From Paramecium pentaurelia (lineage: Eukaryota; Ciliophora; Oligohymenophorea; Peniculida; Parameciidae), in the NCBI GenBank assembly GCA_905183005.1, contig CAJJDO010000090.1, positions 310,001-374,000 of the forward strand: a DNA stretch of 64,000 nucleotides, in the 5' to 3' direction. Position numbers and translations under genes: made by a program. This document shows positions 1-13,819 of the stretch, piece after piece; within the stretch, counting starts at the first letter, position 1; every line of letters starts with the position of its first letter. Under the pieces are notes generated by a model. It saw only the letters and a list, made by a program, of their open reading frames with translations. It ran no database searches and was not told where the DNA came from.

Positions 1-64
1 TATATTTATATATATAAAAATAGATTTAAAATACGGAATTTGAGATAAATTAAATTATTTTAAT

Positions 65-2160
65 ATGTCAGACAGAGTGACCAGAAAAGGAAAAAGTTAA
101 CCATAGAAAGAAGAACCAAAATAAGCTAAGAAGTAAAAAGTTTAAAAGGAGACTTATGATGTTGTCTAATTATAGGATATAGGTAATAGAATGATATATA
201 AATATTAGCCCATTAATTGAGGATTCATTCAATTGAGATGACAATTGCATCTAATTCTGGACATCCAACATCTTGTGCATCTATGGCAGAGATATTAGCA
301 GCACTATTTTTTACAAAGGCAGGAATGCATTTTAATCCAAAGGATCCAGGAGTACTTAGTAATATTGATTTTAGAATTTTGGAAATGATAGATTTGTATT
401 ATCAAAAGGTCATGCAGCTCCAATTCTATATGCTGCTTGGTCAATGGTTGGTTATATTGATAGTAAAGAATTATTGAATTTGAGAAAGATCGATTCACTT
501 TTGGAAGGACATCCAGTTCCAAAGTAAATAATATTTAATATTTATATAGATTACCTTTTGTTGATGTAGCAACAGGATCTTTAGGATAAGGATTATCAGT
601 TGCAGGTGGTATGGCTTATTCATCTAAATTCTTGGACAAAATAAATAATAGATACTGGGTGTTGATGGGAGATGGTGAAATAGCAGAAGGATCAGTATGG
701 GAAGCAGCTCATTTAGCTAGTCATTACAAATTAGATAACATTACAGCAATAGTAGATGTAAATAGATTGGGACAATCTGAAGAGACTTCAATTGGTCATG
801 ATGTCAATGTTTATAAGAAGAGATGGGAAGCATTTGGATGGAAGACTTTAGTAATAGATGGACATAATTTGAATTAATTAACTGATGCTTTTGAATAAGT
901 AAGTGATTCCAAAAATATTGCTTCTAGTGTAGAAATGTTAAGAATTAGCCACAAGTTATAATTGCAAAAACATTCAAAGGTAAATATTTGGAAATGGAGA
1001 ACAAAGAGGATTGGCATGGAAAACCTGTTCCATAAGCATAAGTGGAGTTTGTCAAAAAACAAATGAAGTAATAGGGTGGATTTACACTTACTCCAGAGGT
1101 TCCTACATAAATAGAAAAACCTTAATAAAGTCATTTTACTTTGGATGTCAATTATGCAGTTGATGCTAAATAATCAACAAGAGAAGCTTATGGAAAAGCT
1201 TTGGTGGGATTAAGTAAAACAGATGCTAATTAATAAATTGTTGCAGTAGATGGAGATACTAAAAATTCAACATTCTCAATTAAATACAAAGAGGTAGTCC
1301 CAACTAATTTTGTAGAATGTTTTATTGCTGAATAAAATATGGTTGGTTGGGCATAAGGATTCAGTTGTAGAGGAAAAGTAGCATTTGCATCTACATTTGC
1401 TGCATTCTTTGCAAGAGGTTTTGATCAAATTAGAATGGGAGGAATTAGTGAATCTTAAGTTAAATATGTTGGATCACATGCTGGTGTTTCAATTGGTGAA
1501 GATGGACCATCTTAAATGGGTTTAGAAGATATTGCAATGTTTAGAACTATACCAAATTGTGTAGTTTTATATCCATCTGATGGAGTATCTGCTGAAAGAG
1601 CTATTGAATTAGTAGCCAATCATAAATCTCCTTGTTATGTTAGAATGAGTAGACCATCATTACCTATTTTGTATTCTAATAATGAAGTCTTTGAAATTGG
1701 AAAGTAAATATTATTATGTATACTATTTTATAGATCAAAAATATTAAAATAAAATGATGATGATAAAATCTTATTAATTGGTGGAGGTGTTACTACTTAA
1801 GAAATATTTAAAGCAGCAAAATAATTGAGTGAATAAGATTAGATACATGTTACAGTTTTGGATCTATTCTCAGTTAAACCTATTGATCATGATGGTATTC
1901 TTAATGCTGCCAATAAAACTACTTTGAAAACTATTCTAGTTGTTGAAGATCATTATATGGAAGGTGGACTCTTTGGTAATTAATATTATCTTATCATAAT
2001 AGAAGCTGTATCATCTTGTTTAAGTTTGAATAATGAAGTGAAAATACATTCAATCCATGTAGATAAAGTAGCTAAGAGTGGTACTCCAGCATAAATGTTA
2101 TAAATGTATCATTTAGATGCTGCAGGTATTATTGCTAGAGTAAAATCAATTATTTAATGA
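65..2160 (+). CDS. Transketolase
   Basis: Encodes a 647-residue transketolase, the thiamine-diphosphate enzyme that moves two-carbon ketol units in the non-oxidative pentose phosphate pathway in the cytosol. Start ATG 65 gives a short basic, Q/K-rich leader before the conserved [15 protein letters not shown] block (GHP at residues 57-59). The TPP/Mg motif GDGE is at residues 177-180, followed by [10 protein letters not shown], and the catalytic Glu lies in [10 protein letters not shown] of the pyrimidine domain. Six introns were placed by protein continuity: 183-208, 352-374, 524-549, 929-948, 1704-1733 and 1976-2002 (20-30 nt); removing them leaves exactly 648 codons. Length is normal for the family. 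The gene ends 33 bp from a convergent phosphatase gene. Identity is secure; only the N-terminal leader is unconserved. Confidence 0.96.
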
Positions 2161-2193
2161 AAAATCATAACATCATAAATAACAGCAAAATAT

Positions 2194-3481
2194 TCAATTC
2201 ATTTCTATTAATTAGTTAATGAATCCTTCATTTATACAAACTGCTTCTCTACATTCTTTTACAAATTCATATGCCTTCTCAAATCCCCAATTAAACTTCT
2301 TCATTAAATACATCACTATAAAACATGCTGATCTAGATTTTCCTTATGCACAATGAACAAACACCTATATATTAATAATGTATTTATTACTTTTCCATTC
2401 TCCATTAATGCATTTTCTATATATTAATATACTTCTTCAAAATACTGTTTTACATTAATATGAGGTTCATCATATATTTTAATGTTCAAATACTTTACTA
2501 ACATCAATAACTTCATTTTTACATTAATCACTATAATTCTTTATCTCAATAGTTGCATTTACAACATGTGTTATCCCTAAAATATCTATCAACATTTCTG
2601 TATCTTTTGCATGATCACCTCCTCCCAAATATAATTTATTCTCTATTATTTCATTTGGTAATGTCTTATCTAAAAATCCTCTATTTTTAGTTATCTCATA
2701 ATTTAAAAATGAATGTTTTCCAAAAACTATTTAAATTGGATCCAATATTATAAACAACTATCTAACCTTATCTTTATGGAAAATCTCATAGATCTTTAAT
2801 GTAACTCCAAATAATTCTGAATTCATATGCAAACTACCTTATCCCTGTCCAACGTATTTTGGTTAACTTGCAGATCTCTATTTAATTTTTGGACCATTAG
2901 AAATTGTTATCTCTTTAATTTAAATTAATAGGCTTACCCTGTAATTCTATGACCTTCTTACTAGAAACTATAGTCTAATGCTTTTTGAGACGAAATATCT
3001 TTTATTAGGAATCTGAATCAACTACTAATTCATCATCATCATCATCTTACATTACCATTGTATATGCTCTACTTTTAATTTTATGTTTCTTTTTGTATGG
3101 CAATTTCTTTGTGATTTCATACCACCACTTTGTCACAGTTTCTAATGGAATATTAAATTAATCAGAAATTTCTGATCCTTCTCCCTTAACTCTATCCTTC
3201 AATAATAAACTGAACATATCAGATGTATCAAATGGAACAAAGAAATTGTAATTTCTCTTTCTAGTTTTAAACAATCTTTCCAACTTCTACTATTCAGATT
3301 ATTATTCAGGATACTAAAAATGCTTTTACACATCTTCAACATTCTCCACCTGGTGTATATAAGGAACATGAATACTATTTTTCAAATAACCATGTTAATG
3401 TTCTCTTAGATCATAAACAATAAAAGGAAATTTTTGAGAAATATTGAAAAAGTATTAAGGAGTGCAAAAATGTATTTGCAT
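2194..3481 (-). CDS. Rhodanese + dual-specificity phosphatase (MKP-like)
   Basis: Predicted 403-residue phosphatase with a rhodanese-like domain near the N-terminus (FIVYDLREHQHGYLKNSIHVP) and a C-terminal dual-specificity phosphatase domain. The active-site signature HCAQGKSRS is at about residues 351-359 (Cys352, Arg358), and the general-acid Asp is probably in IYDEPHINV. This order is the layout of MAP-kinase phosphatases, where the rhodanese part docks the kinase; that role is inferred here. Introns lie at 2913-2937, 2498-2522 and 2365-2390 (25, 25 and 26 nt), giving exactly 404 codons. The start is the least certain part: ATG at 3481 is the first Met before the rhodanese fold, but the frame stays open upstream with no better ATG. 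It lies 156 bp downstream of a protein kinase on the same strand. Confidence 0.85.
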
Positions 3482-3637
3482 AACTTTATATAATTAATCA
3501 TATTCTGTAGTTCTTATGAACCAATAATAAAAGTAATTTATATAATTGTTAATTCCTTAATCTCTAATCAAATAGAGATATTTGTTCCTCTCACTTATAA
3601 AAAAGTTAATTAAGTAATTAATACATACATACAAAAC

Positions 3638-4853
<1,216 letters not shown>

Positions 4854-5250
4854 TGAAAAATCAATATTAAAATTAAATAATTAACAAAAGTAATGAAAAA
4901 ATAACTACTTAGTATTGTCTCCTAATGTAATTTAATTTTAAATATATTATTATAAATTTATGAGTTTTATAAACAATTCTTACCAATAATATATTATAAT
5001 AATAATAATTAAATAGAAAAATAAATTGATTAGTTTATCATGTATATTTTATGTATTTTTAGGTAAAGTTAAAGTTTAAAACAATTTTAATGGTAATTTA
5101 TTATCCTTATATTTTTTATAAATATATCTTGACTTATGTATATATACTCACTATAATTAATCATAATCCATATCTTTATAAATTAATATTTGAAGATAAA
5201 TGCAAATTTTAAATTGATTTGTAATAATTTTATAAAAAATGTCTATATAA
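4854..5250. other. Divergent intergenic region
   Basis: About 400 bp of very AT-rich sequence between the kinase start (minus strand) and the membrane-protein start (plus strand). It must hold both promoters. I see no conserved motif, ORF or RNA gene in it. Confidence 0.6.
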
Positions 5251-6660
5251 ATGTATATTTTTTTAATATTTTAATTGGTAATAGCAGAATTATTTACAAT
5301 AAAAAAAGATGAGTTAAAAACTTTATTCACCTTACCTATTAATGGATAGGATTTTGAACTACAAACAAACAATGATGAATGGAATATATGTCAATTGTAA
5401 AGCCATTAATTAAAATTACAATATTATTAATATGATAGCAGTGATAAAAGTAACTTAGCTATGTTATCACTTTCATAACATTCATTATTAGTATTGAATG
5501 ATGATAGATATATCAATTATTTTCAAGACTAAATACTATTTTGGTAATACATAATTCCTTCTAGTATAGATATAAAAAATGCAACAATGAAATATTGTTA
5601 AATGACATACTTAGTCTATTTTATATCGAATAAAGTATATCGATTTAATCCTTATGATAAAAATTTATAAGAATTCGAAATATTTCTTAATTATTAACCT
5701 TAATAAATAGAAATATGTGATTAATTCATATTTGTTATTGATCTATAAAGAATTACTATATATAATAATAAGGATCAAGTTTATTAGATTCAAATTAAGA
5801 ACTATATAAACATTACATAATTAACAATCCTAAATAATAATTAAAATGGTTATAATATATATATATTGGATATGTAAGCAGGATTATTAAAAATTGAATG
5901 GAATAAGCAATCTCATACTATAAATTAATTAGATTTAATTTAAAATGGTGTGGCATTAGGTATCAATAATGAAAACAACTTTTATGTTGCATATAAAAGA
6001 TAATATAAATATATTATTGCTCATTATTAAATTATTGATTCACAAATATAAATTGTTAGGAAATTCTAGAGCAAGAAAATTATTAAAAAAATTATAGTAT
6101 AATAAGATTATACTTTATTTCTTACAAATAATAAAATAGATATTTTATATCAGAATAAAATATATAAGATATTAAAATTTGGAATCAAAGACATATCTAT
6201 AATTGGTAATAAAATAATAGGAATAAGTACATTCGATATATTTTAATATTTATATGAACCAATACCTAATTATGTATAATGTTTTTATCAATTAAATGAA
6301 ATACTTCCATAACAATTAGATTACTAATTAACATTTAATCAAATTAATATAACCATACAAAAAAAAAAGATAGAATTTTCTGTTTAATTGTAAATTCATA
6401 AATCTGATACAATGAAAATAGTTATAGGTTTCCTTGTATGTGGAATAGTATTAACATTAATTTTATTATATACTTTTATAACTCTAAAGTAAAAGAATCT
6501 ATTAATAAATGAAATGGAAAATAATCTCAAGAAATCTAAAGTAAAATAGGTGCCACTTTTTAAAAGTTTAGAATGTGCTATAAGTCCTAAAGGATAACAC
6601 TCAAAATTTTAAAGTTTTGATCAAACATCAAATTTTGATTTAAATAAGTTGAGAAATTGA
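5251..6660 (+). CDS. Type I membrane protein, ciliate-specific
   Basis: An intronless 470-codon frame encoding 469 residues. The N-terminus MYIFLIFQLVIAELFT is a convincing signal peptide. A long Q/N/I/Y-rich extracellular part follows, then one hydrophobic helix (KIVIGFLVCGIVLTLILLY, about residues 390-410) and a basic, Ser-containing cytoplasmic tail. The extracellular part has a weak beta-rich periodicity that could be a propeller, but I cannot support a family. It is read only with TAA/TAG as Gln (dozens of them) and ends at a TGA. No homologue was recognised. Surface or endomembrane location is inferred from the topology alone. Confidence 0.8.
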
Positions 6661-6879
6661 AAAAATACATATATTAATATAATATTTAATTTTATATGTT
6701 TATAATTTCTTTTTTTTAATTTAAATATATCTTTATAATTTAGTTTCTAAATATTTAGAATAATATTTATACTAGAAATATGTATTTATCAAATAATCAT
6801 TAATTATAATAAATTATATTAAATATATATGTAAAAATAGTATAATTATTTTTAATTAATAAAAATTTGATTAATTACG

Positions 6880-7953
6880 ATGTTTTAATAATAACTTGTC
6901 AATCATCTACCTTATTTGATGGCATTAGATAAATCTAAAGATCTTGAATCAATTGGTTATTATCTTTCTGAACATTTAAAAGTTGCAGGAGGATATTGGA
7001 CAATTAATGCAATAGCTTGTCTAAATAAATTAGATGATATTAGTCAAGAGAAAAAGCAACAATTATCAAAATGGCTTAAGGAATGTTAGAATTAAGATGG
7101 TGGTTTTGGTGGTAATACAAATCATGATTCTCATATAACAAATACACATTATGCTATTTTATTAAGCTTTTTATTGGGATGTGAATTAGATTATGAGGCA
7201 GCAGCTAAATATGTAGCAGCTAGATAGAGATAGGATGGATCATTTGAAGGAGATTAAGTAAGTATTATTAAAAGCATATTATAGTGGGGAGAAGTAGATG
7301 CAAGATTTTCATATTGTGGTTTATCATCTTTAACATTATTAAACAAAAGAGATTTGATAGATGTTAAAAAAGCAGCAAGTTATATAAAGAAATGTAGAAA
7401 TTTTGATGGATCATTTGGGGGAATGTATTTAATAAATTGAATTATTTTTAGTCCAGATGCAGAATCTCATGGAGCATATGTTTTTTGTTGTGTTGGAACA
7501 CTCTATTTATGTGAAGATCTTTCTTTTAATATTGATGAATTATCAATGTGGATACATGAGAGATAAACTAGTAAAGGAGGGTACAGTAATTATATATGTT
7601 GTAGATTGAATGGAAGACCTGAGAAATTGGCTGATGTTTGTTATTCTTGGTGGATGTATAGTGCATTATGTTTATTAAAAAGAGAACAATGGATAAATTA
7701 ATAAGCATTAGAAAATTATATACTTGAGGTATATATCTTAATAATTCAATATAAATAGTGTTAAGATAATGTTGGTGGAATAGCTGATAGACCAAATAAT
7801 CAACCTGATGTTTTTCATACATTCTTTGGTTTGGCAGCATTGTCATTGTTAAATGGTGATAAATATCAATTGAATCCTATTGATCCTGCATTTGCACTTC
7901 CAAAATCAATACTCATTAATATACCTGGAGCGAGCAGATTTATTTAATCTTGA
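6880..7953 (+). CDS. RABGGTB: Rab geranylgeranyltransferase beta subunit
   Basis: A 329-residue protein-prenyltransferase beta subunit. It works with an alpha subunit and Rab escort protein to add geranylgeranyl groups to the C-terminal cysteines of Rab GTPases. Repeats of the alpha-alpha barrel are visible, with QDGGFGG, RQRQDGSFEGD, FDGSFGG, TSKGGYS and [10 protein letters not shown] motifs. The zinc ligands of the family are present in LADVCYSWW (Asp and Cys) and [13 protein letters not shown] (His). Introns at 7258-7284, 7425-7451 and 7729-7758 leave exactly 330 codons. Length matches the family. The choice of type II over farnesyl- or GGTase-I rests on the short length and the ending IDPAFALP. 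The next gene starts 27 bp after the stop. Confidence 0.92.
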
Positions 7954-7980
7954 AAATTATATCAATTTTATCAATAATAA

Positions 7981-10355
7981 ATGTCAAGAGGAAATTAAAG
8001 AGTTTAATTACCTTAAATCCAATAGAAATAGTAAGTGGAGAATTACAATTTCATTACTTCAAAAAAGAAAACAGTTTAATTCTAATAGTCTCTACCCTAA
8101 GAAGATATTTAAGAAGATTGGAAGAAGAAATGTGAAGAATTATAAAAGGATGTTGAAACAAGAAATCAAACAATTTTTAGTATTCAAAGAAATTTTGAAT
8201 CTCTTTCAGCATTATTAAAGACTGAGAAGTAAGAGAATATGGGAATTAGAGATGAAGTTATTAGATTAAGAGAGTTGAATTAATAATTATAATAATAAGA
8301 TAAAGATAATCAATAGAAAATAAATGAGAACTAAAGAAAATTAAAGGAATTATAATAATATCATGATTAATTATAAGAAGAAAGGAAAACTAATTAAAGA
8401 TAGAATGTTGAAATTAATAATTTGAAAAATTAAATTACTTAACTAGAAGCAATCATTAACAGAAAAGAAAATGAAATTAGATAAATGTCATAAACTATTA
8501 CATCTCTTTAAATGGATTTATCATTGCTACCTTCATTAACAAAAGATAATGAAAAGTTACAATAAACTATAGAAACATTGAAGGAATAAATTATATATTT
8601 AGAGGTATTTAAATTAAAATCATTATTTAGAAATCTAATGCAGATAAAGAATTAAATCTCTAAATTGCATTTAAAAATCACACATAACTTAATAGTCTTA
8701 TAGAAAATTTGAAATTAGATAATATTGCTGCCTAAGGTACTATTAAACATCTTAAATCTGAAGAAAATGTATATATTTATTATATATTTTAAGATATCTC
8801 TATTAAAGATAGCTAAATAATAATAAGACATATAAGAATTGTAATCTTAAATTAAATAATTACAAGATTAACTTAATAATCAAAATACTGTCTTATAAAC
8901 AAGAAATTAATAAGATGGATAATAAAATTAAGCCATATTATAATTATAAAAGTAATTATTAGATTCTCAAAAACAATATTAAATAATTATTGATGAAAAT
9001 TAAAATCTAACTAATTTTGTAAATGAAAATATGCCAATAATAGAATAATATTAATTAGTCTTATCAACTTTTGGAAATACTAATTTTATTTAATTAATCA
9101 AAGATTATTAGAAATTATAATAAGATATTAAATTAAAAATTGAAAAACATGAATAAACATAATTAGAAACATAAAAATTGACTGAGAAATTATAATAATG
9201 TTAATTAGAAATTACTAGTGTAAGAAGTTAAATTACATAATTATAATAACAAAATAAAGAATTAACTTAAAAAGCTTCATATTTTGAGGATGAATTAAAA
9301 ACATATTAAACTATTAAATCTTCATCTCTTAATAATGAATAGGTTATTAAAACCTTATAAACACAATTAAAACATAAAAGTGATAATGAATAAAATCTAT
9401 TATCATAAATGAGAATAATTTAATAAGAATTATAATAATATAGTGAATTTGATGGATTAATTATGACATATAAGTAATTTACAAAACCAGCAGAATTTAT
9501 ATTAACTTCAGATCTTAATTAACTTAAATAGAATATTGAATAAATTACATAATCAAATTAATTATATATTGAAGATATTGAATAAAGAAATAAATAAATT
9601 GAATCCTTAACCTAATAAATTTAAGATAAAGACTAAGTTCTTAATGATTAAAATACATAATTAAGTAGTTCTAATCAATAATTGATTACTTTGAAAATGA
9701 AATTGGATTAAACATTAATTGAATTAGATCAATTAAGTAAAGAGACTAAAGCCTAGAAAGCTTCTATTGATTAATTAGGGAATGATCTTACTATGGCCAA
9801 TAAAGAGAATAGGAATCTTTCATAATAGGTTTATGAATAAATGGAAAATTTACAATAATTAAATATGAAGAATGGAAATCTATAAAAAGAATTAAATTGT
9901 ATTTTATATATATATATAAATATTTCTAGAAAATTAAGATATAACATACAAATTAGGTTTAGATGTTAAGAATTTAACTTAAAAATTAAAGAAAACAGAG
10001 GAAGAATTAGAAATGTTGGTAATATATTATATAATAAAAATAGAATCCTGAAAAAATGAGAGGATTGTAATTATAATTAGATTAAAAAGAGAAAGAATTT
10101 TAAAGTCAATTATAAAATATTGCACTTGCTTTGGATGCTTAAATTACATCTATCTCCTGTAATAGTTGTATGGAAGTATTATAAAAGACTAATACTTGTT
10201 ATCCATGTGGCCATTCATATTGTGAGAAATGTTTCCAAAATCAGTGTTCAGAATGCTAAGATTAAGATGGTTGGTTTAAGAATAAGAGATTAGATGACTT
10301 AATTAGTAAGATAAATTATTCAAAATAAATTCTGAATACTTATAAAAAAAAATGA
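7981..10355 (+). CDS. Long coiled-coil protein with C-terminal RING finger
   Basis: A 755-residue protein. Residues from about 60 to 690 are almost entirely heptad-like, Q/E/K/N-rich coiled coil. The last 70 residues hold a RING-HC finger (CNSC, then CYPCGHSYCEKC, then CSEC), so an E3 ubiquitin ligase is likely. The layout, long coiled coil followed by a terminal RING, resembles Bre1-type histone H2B ligases, but conservation outside the RING is too low to claim that. Introns at 8605-8630, 8769-8793, 9899-9929 and 10019-10043 leave 756 codons. A very large share of the Gln codons are TAA/TAG. Confidence 0.85.
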
Positions 10356-10629
10356 TAATTTACTATAACTATAATCAATATATATATATAGATATATTTA
10401 TTTTATTGTATATATTTGAGTTTAGAGTATTGAAACTCTATTAAAAAGAAATGAATTACTTAATTCACATAGATGTTTATTATTATATATTAAAATAGTT
10501 AAAACTAAACATTATTTTTGTGTATTTTAGTTTGTCTATAAAATATTATCTAAATTATTTAATGAATGATATAATATTTTTATTAAAAATTATTTATATC
10601 ATAATATTTATTAGAGAACCTTATAATAT

Positions 10630-12122
10630 TCATAGTCTAATTTAAATTACACAAAAAATTGAAATAACTTTCTAATATAAAATAACATTAATATATTACT
10701 TCTAAATACTTTCTCCTTGATAAACAATAAATTCTTATGAAGTTATATCAAAAAATCCTAAAATTAATATATTCTTTTAATTTTATAACAATTTTATCTT
10801 TTAAACTAAAGCACTTATGCTACTCTTTTTTAATTTGTATTAAACTATGGAATTAAAAGCCAAATCATAAGGATCATCATTTTCATGAACTTGAATTTTA
10901 ATAATCTATAACTATATTAAAAGGATTAATGTTCCAACATTAGGTTTCTATTTAATTATTTATTGATTATGTATAGAAATAAATCTCTCATAACATTCTT
11001 TAATTCTCAAATCTATATTAAATTTGATAATAAATACTTTTGCATCCCTTATCTTGTAATGATTGAGTCAATTTTTGTATAAAAGAATTGATTTGAGATT
11101 CAATGAGGAGCATTAATGATTTTTTGATTGTTGATTTAACTTTCTTTTACATAGTGGAACAAATTCTTTCTATTATTAATGGATAAGAATCATCATAATA
11201 AATATCAACTTTGAATATTTAACTATTATAATTATATTTAAAATACTTATTGAATGCAATTTCTAAACATATTAATTTTTTGGAAATAGGTGATGGTGAT
11301 CTTAATCTACAACTACTATTTAAATCAAGATATGCTCTTTTAGTACTTGGCAAAATTTATGAATTTTGTATTTAGGAATTCTAATATGATGTACTTTAAG
11401 TTAGAATATTGATGGTATCATTATGTTAATTTGATTTATCTTAGATTAATTCAAATGCTCTTTAGCTTTCAACAGTTTCACTATTGATGCTTTTATAATC
11501 TGATTAATTTTCTTTATTTCCAGATGATTAAGGTGTTTATGGTAAAGGTCTATCAGGAGTGGTTTATTTAATTTGATGATTGATTGTTTCAAACTATTAT
11601 TCTCTATTAGATTCTAAAGGAAATGGTAAGATTTAACACTTTTTCATTATTAATTGAGCTTTGATTCTAAGAAGATTTTGGAGTAGTATGATATTGGTTC
11701 CAAATTTAGCATTAATGTTAATGAAATTGATTTGATTTTATGTACAATAATCTTCTAATTCATCTTAAAGGATTAATTAGGAATGTATTTAATTGTTGAT
11801 AAGAACAAGAAATTAATAAGAACGATTAAGTTATTTAAGTATTATTTGAATTCTATATAAGTGATAGATAATATAAAATATACTTGGATTTAGCATATTG
11901 AATAGATTATGATGATTAATCACACACAATTAAAAAGCAAAGAGCATCTGGAATATAGGATTCTTCTTTTTAAAATTCATAGATGAAGAGTGTTTCTTAC
12001 ATTTTATCATGTAATTAAACAATTTTGAGATCAGTTTAAGAGTCCAATTATTTAAGTATAGTTTTTTTACCGACTGCTTTTGATCCTGATATGATAGCTT
12101 TAAATTGATAATAATATTTCAT
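10630..12122 (-). CDS. Divergent Rab-like GTPase with long C-terminal extension
   Basis: A 478-residue protein. The first 170 residues follow the small-GTPase layout. The P-loop is SGSKAVGKKTIL (Gly13-Lys19), with Lys20 where Ser/Thr normally binds magnesium. The switch II DxxG is not recognisable. The G4 motif is reduced to VLINNQIH and the G5-like element is NINAKFG. It may therefore bind nucleotide poorly or not at all. A Ser/Gln-rich linker follows and then an unassigned C-terminal part with helical segments and the phrase VHENDDPYDLAF, a pattern also seen in ciliate coiled-coil proteins. Introns are 11853-11883 and 11013-11037; with them the frame is exactly 479 codons. Its start lies only 24 bp from the start of the opposite Sec14-like gene. 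Confidence 0.75.
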
Positions 12123-12146
12123 TTTGTAAAAAATTCAAATTTTGGA
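12123..12146. promoter_or_regulatory. 24-bp head-to-head gene boundary
   Basis: The start codons of the Rab-like gene (minus) and the Sec14-like gene (plus) are separated by only 24 bp. Both upstream regions must overlap the coding part of the other gene or share this spacer. No motif can be defined from one example. Confidence 0.5.
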
Positions 12147-13728
12147 ATGAATAAAATTTATAGTCAATATAATCTTGAAAGATTGCGATTGCAATAATCA
12201 GAGAAGGATTCATTAAAATTAGAAAGTAATTTAGAATTAGTATTTTAAAGGAAGTGATGTGAAAAGGGGAACTGGAAAGAATGCAATTAGAAAGATCTTT
12301 GGAATTGATGAAGGTAGTAAACATGAATATGACATTTATGAACAGTAATAACTAGATGCATTTAAGAAAGAGATTGAAGAAGAGAGAGATCTATTAACAG
12401 ATGAAATAATATTGAGATTCTTATATGCTAATCATTTTGATTTCCCTTAGACAATAAAAGTATATATATATTAACTAATACATAGCATATGCGTAATCAT
12501 TAATAATGGCTTTAAGATCCAAATAACTTTAAGTGGTCTCTCAACACTGAAGAAATGATAGTATTTTCTATTTAATGATTCACTAGAAATAAGGAGCAAT
12601 ATATGTGAGTGGTCGAGGTTAAGGATATAAACCTATAATAGTGATAAATGCAGATAAATTTGATATCACTATTTATCCAATAGATGATATAATGAGAGCA
12701 ATCTCAATAGTTCTTATGGTTGTTAAAGATTACATGTTAGTACCTGGAAAGGTTGAGAGTTGGTATATAATTGTTGAAGCCAAGAATACAACTGCATTTT
12801 CTGTTCCATTTACTGTATTCCTCCATAACAAATATGATAGCATTTAAATTAGATTTTTGATATGTTAAAACTCAATTTCCCTTGTTATTTGGAACGAATG
12901 TTCATTTTATAACCATAGACATCTATACAAATTACTTGGTAAATTGTAGAATAATTTATTCCATACAATTCTAGACACAAGATAGAATTTGTAACTAATG
13001 ATTTTTCATTAATGTTCAATTATATCAAACCAAAATAATTAGAATAAAGACATGGAGGTAGAGCACCTAATATATATGATTATTGGCCACCTCATGTAGA
13101 GGATTTTAATGAAGTTGAATATTTAATGAAAGAGTAAGAAGAAACTAAAAAAATATAAGAATAAATTAATTAACTTCAAAAAGTAATGCCATTTACTTCT
13201 TCAATTGATCTTCAAGTATCAAATCTATTAAGAAAACATTATAAACCTAAAAATAAGATATATTAAGAAGAAACACATCTTGAAACCACTAACTATTATT
13301 TGAATAAATCCAATTCCAAAACTGTATTCTTAAATGCTCCAAAAGTCTAATAAATTATTTCAACATAATAAAGAATTCAAGAACAATAAGAAATGTAATC
13401 ATAATAAAAACCTTAAGAAGTTAATGCATCTTTTGAATAATAACTTAATAATAATAATTACTTAAATTATCCATCACAAACACAATTTAATCCTAATACT
13501 TAATCAAATCAATTAAATTTTAGATAACCATAATTTCAATCCAGATTTATTGGATCTAAAACTAGATTAAATGAAACTTAAAATTCGTAAATGCTTGGAT
13601 CCCAAAATCCCAATTTCTAATCCAGATTTGTTGGCCCTAAAACTTAACATCTATTTATTAAATAAGATGTTAGCATTATAGCCAACAAAGAGGAACTTGT
13701 ATCTGCTTAGCATTCATAAATTATGTGA
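12147..13728 (+). CDS. Sec14-like CRAL-TRIO protein
   Basis: A 492-residue protein. The N-terminal helices (TDEIILRFLYANHFD) and the lipid-binding core are typical of CRAL-TRIO/Sec14 proteins: GRGQGYKPIIVINADKFD, KVESWYIIVEAK, FDMLKLNFPCYLERMFIL and IPYNSRHKIEFV. Such proteins exchange phosphatidylinositol and other lipids and work in membrane traffic. The last 190 residues are low-complexity and Gln/Asn-rich, with a short duplicated element (QSRFIGSKT and QSRFVGPKT). Introns at 12226-12250, 12460-12485, 12561-12586 and 12815-12840 give exactly 493 codons. ATG 12147 is the first in-frame Met of exon 1. Confidence 0.88.
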
Positions 13729-13819
13729 TTAAATGATAAATGATTTTATTAAATAATTATTAATGATTAAAAAGTTATTTTATACATTTAATTTCATTAA
13801 TCTAATATAATCAAATCAT

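Noticed and set aside
1..64. Upstream exon of transketolase
   Set aside because: No ATG or splice pattern extends the frame; ATG 65 is followed by an exon that joins the conserved core in frame.
11740..11830. Apparent frameshift in the Rab-like gene
   Set aside because: A standard 31-nt intron at 11853-11883 restores a single frame and recovers the G4-like motif, so no frameshift is needed.
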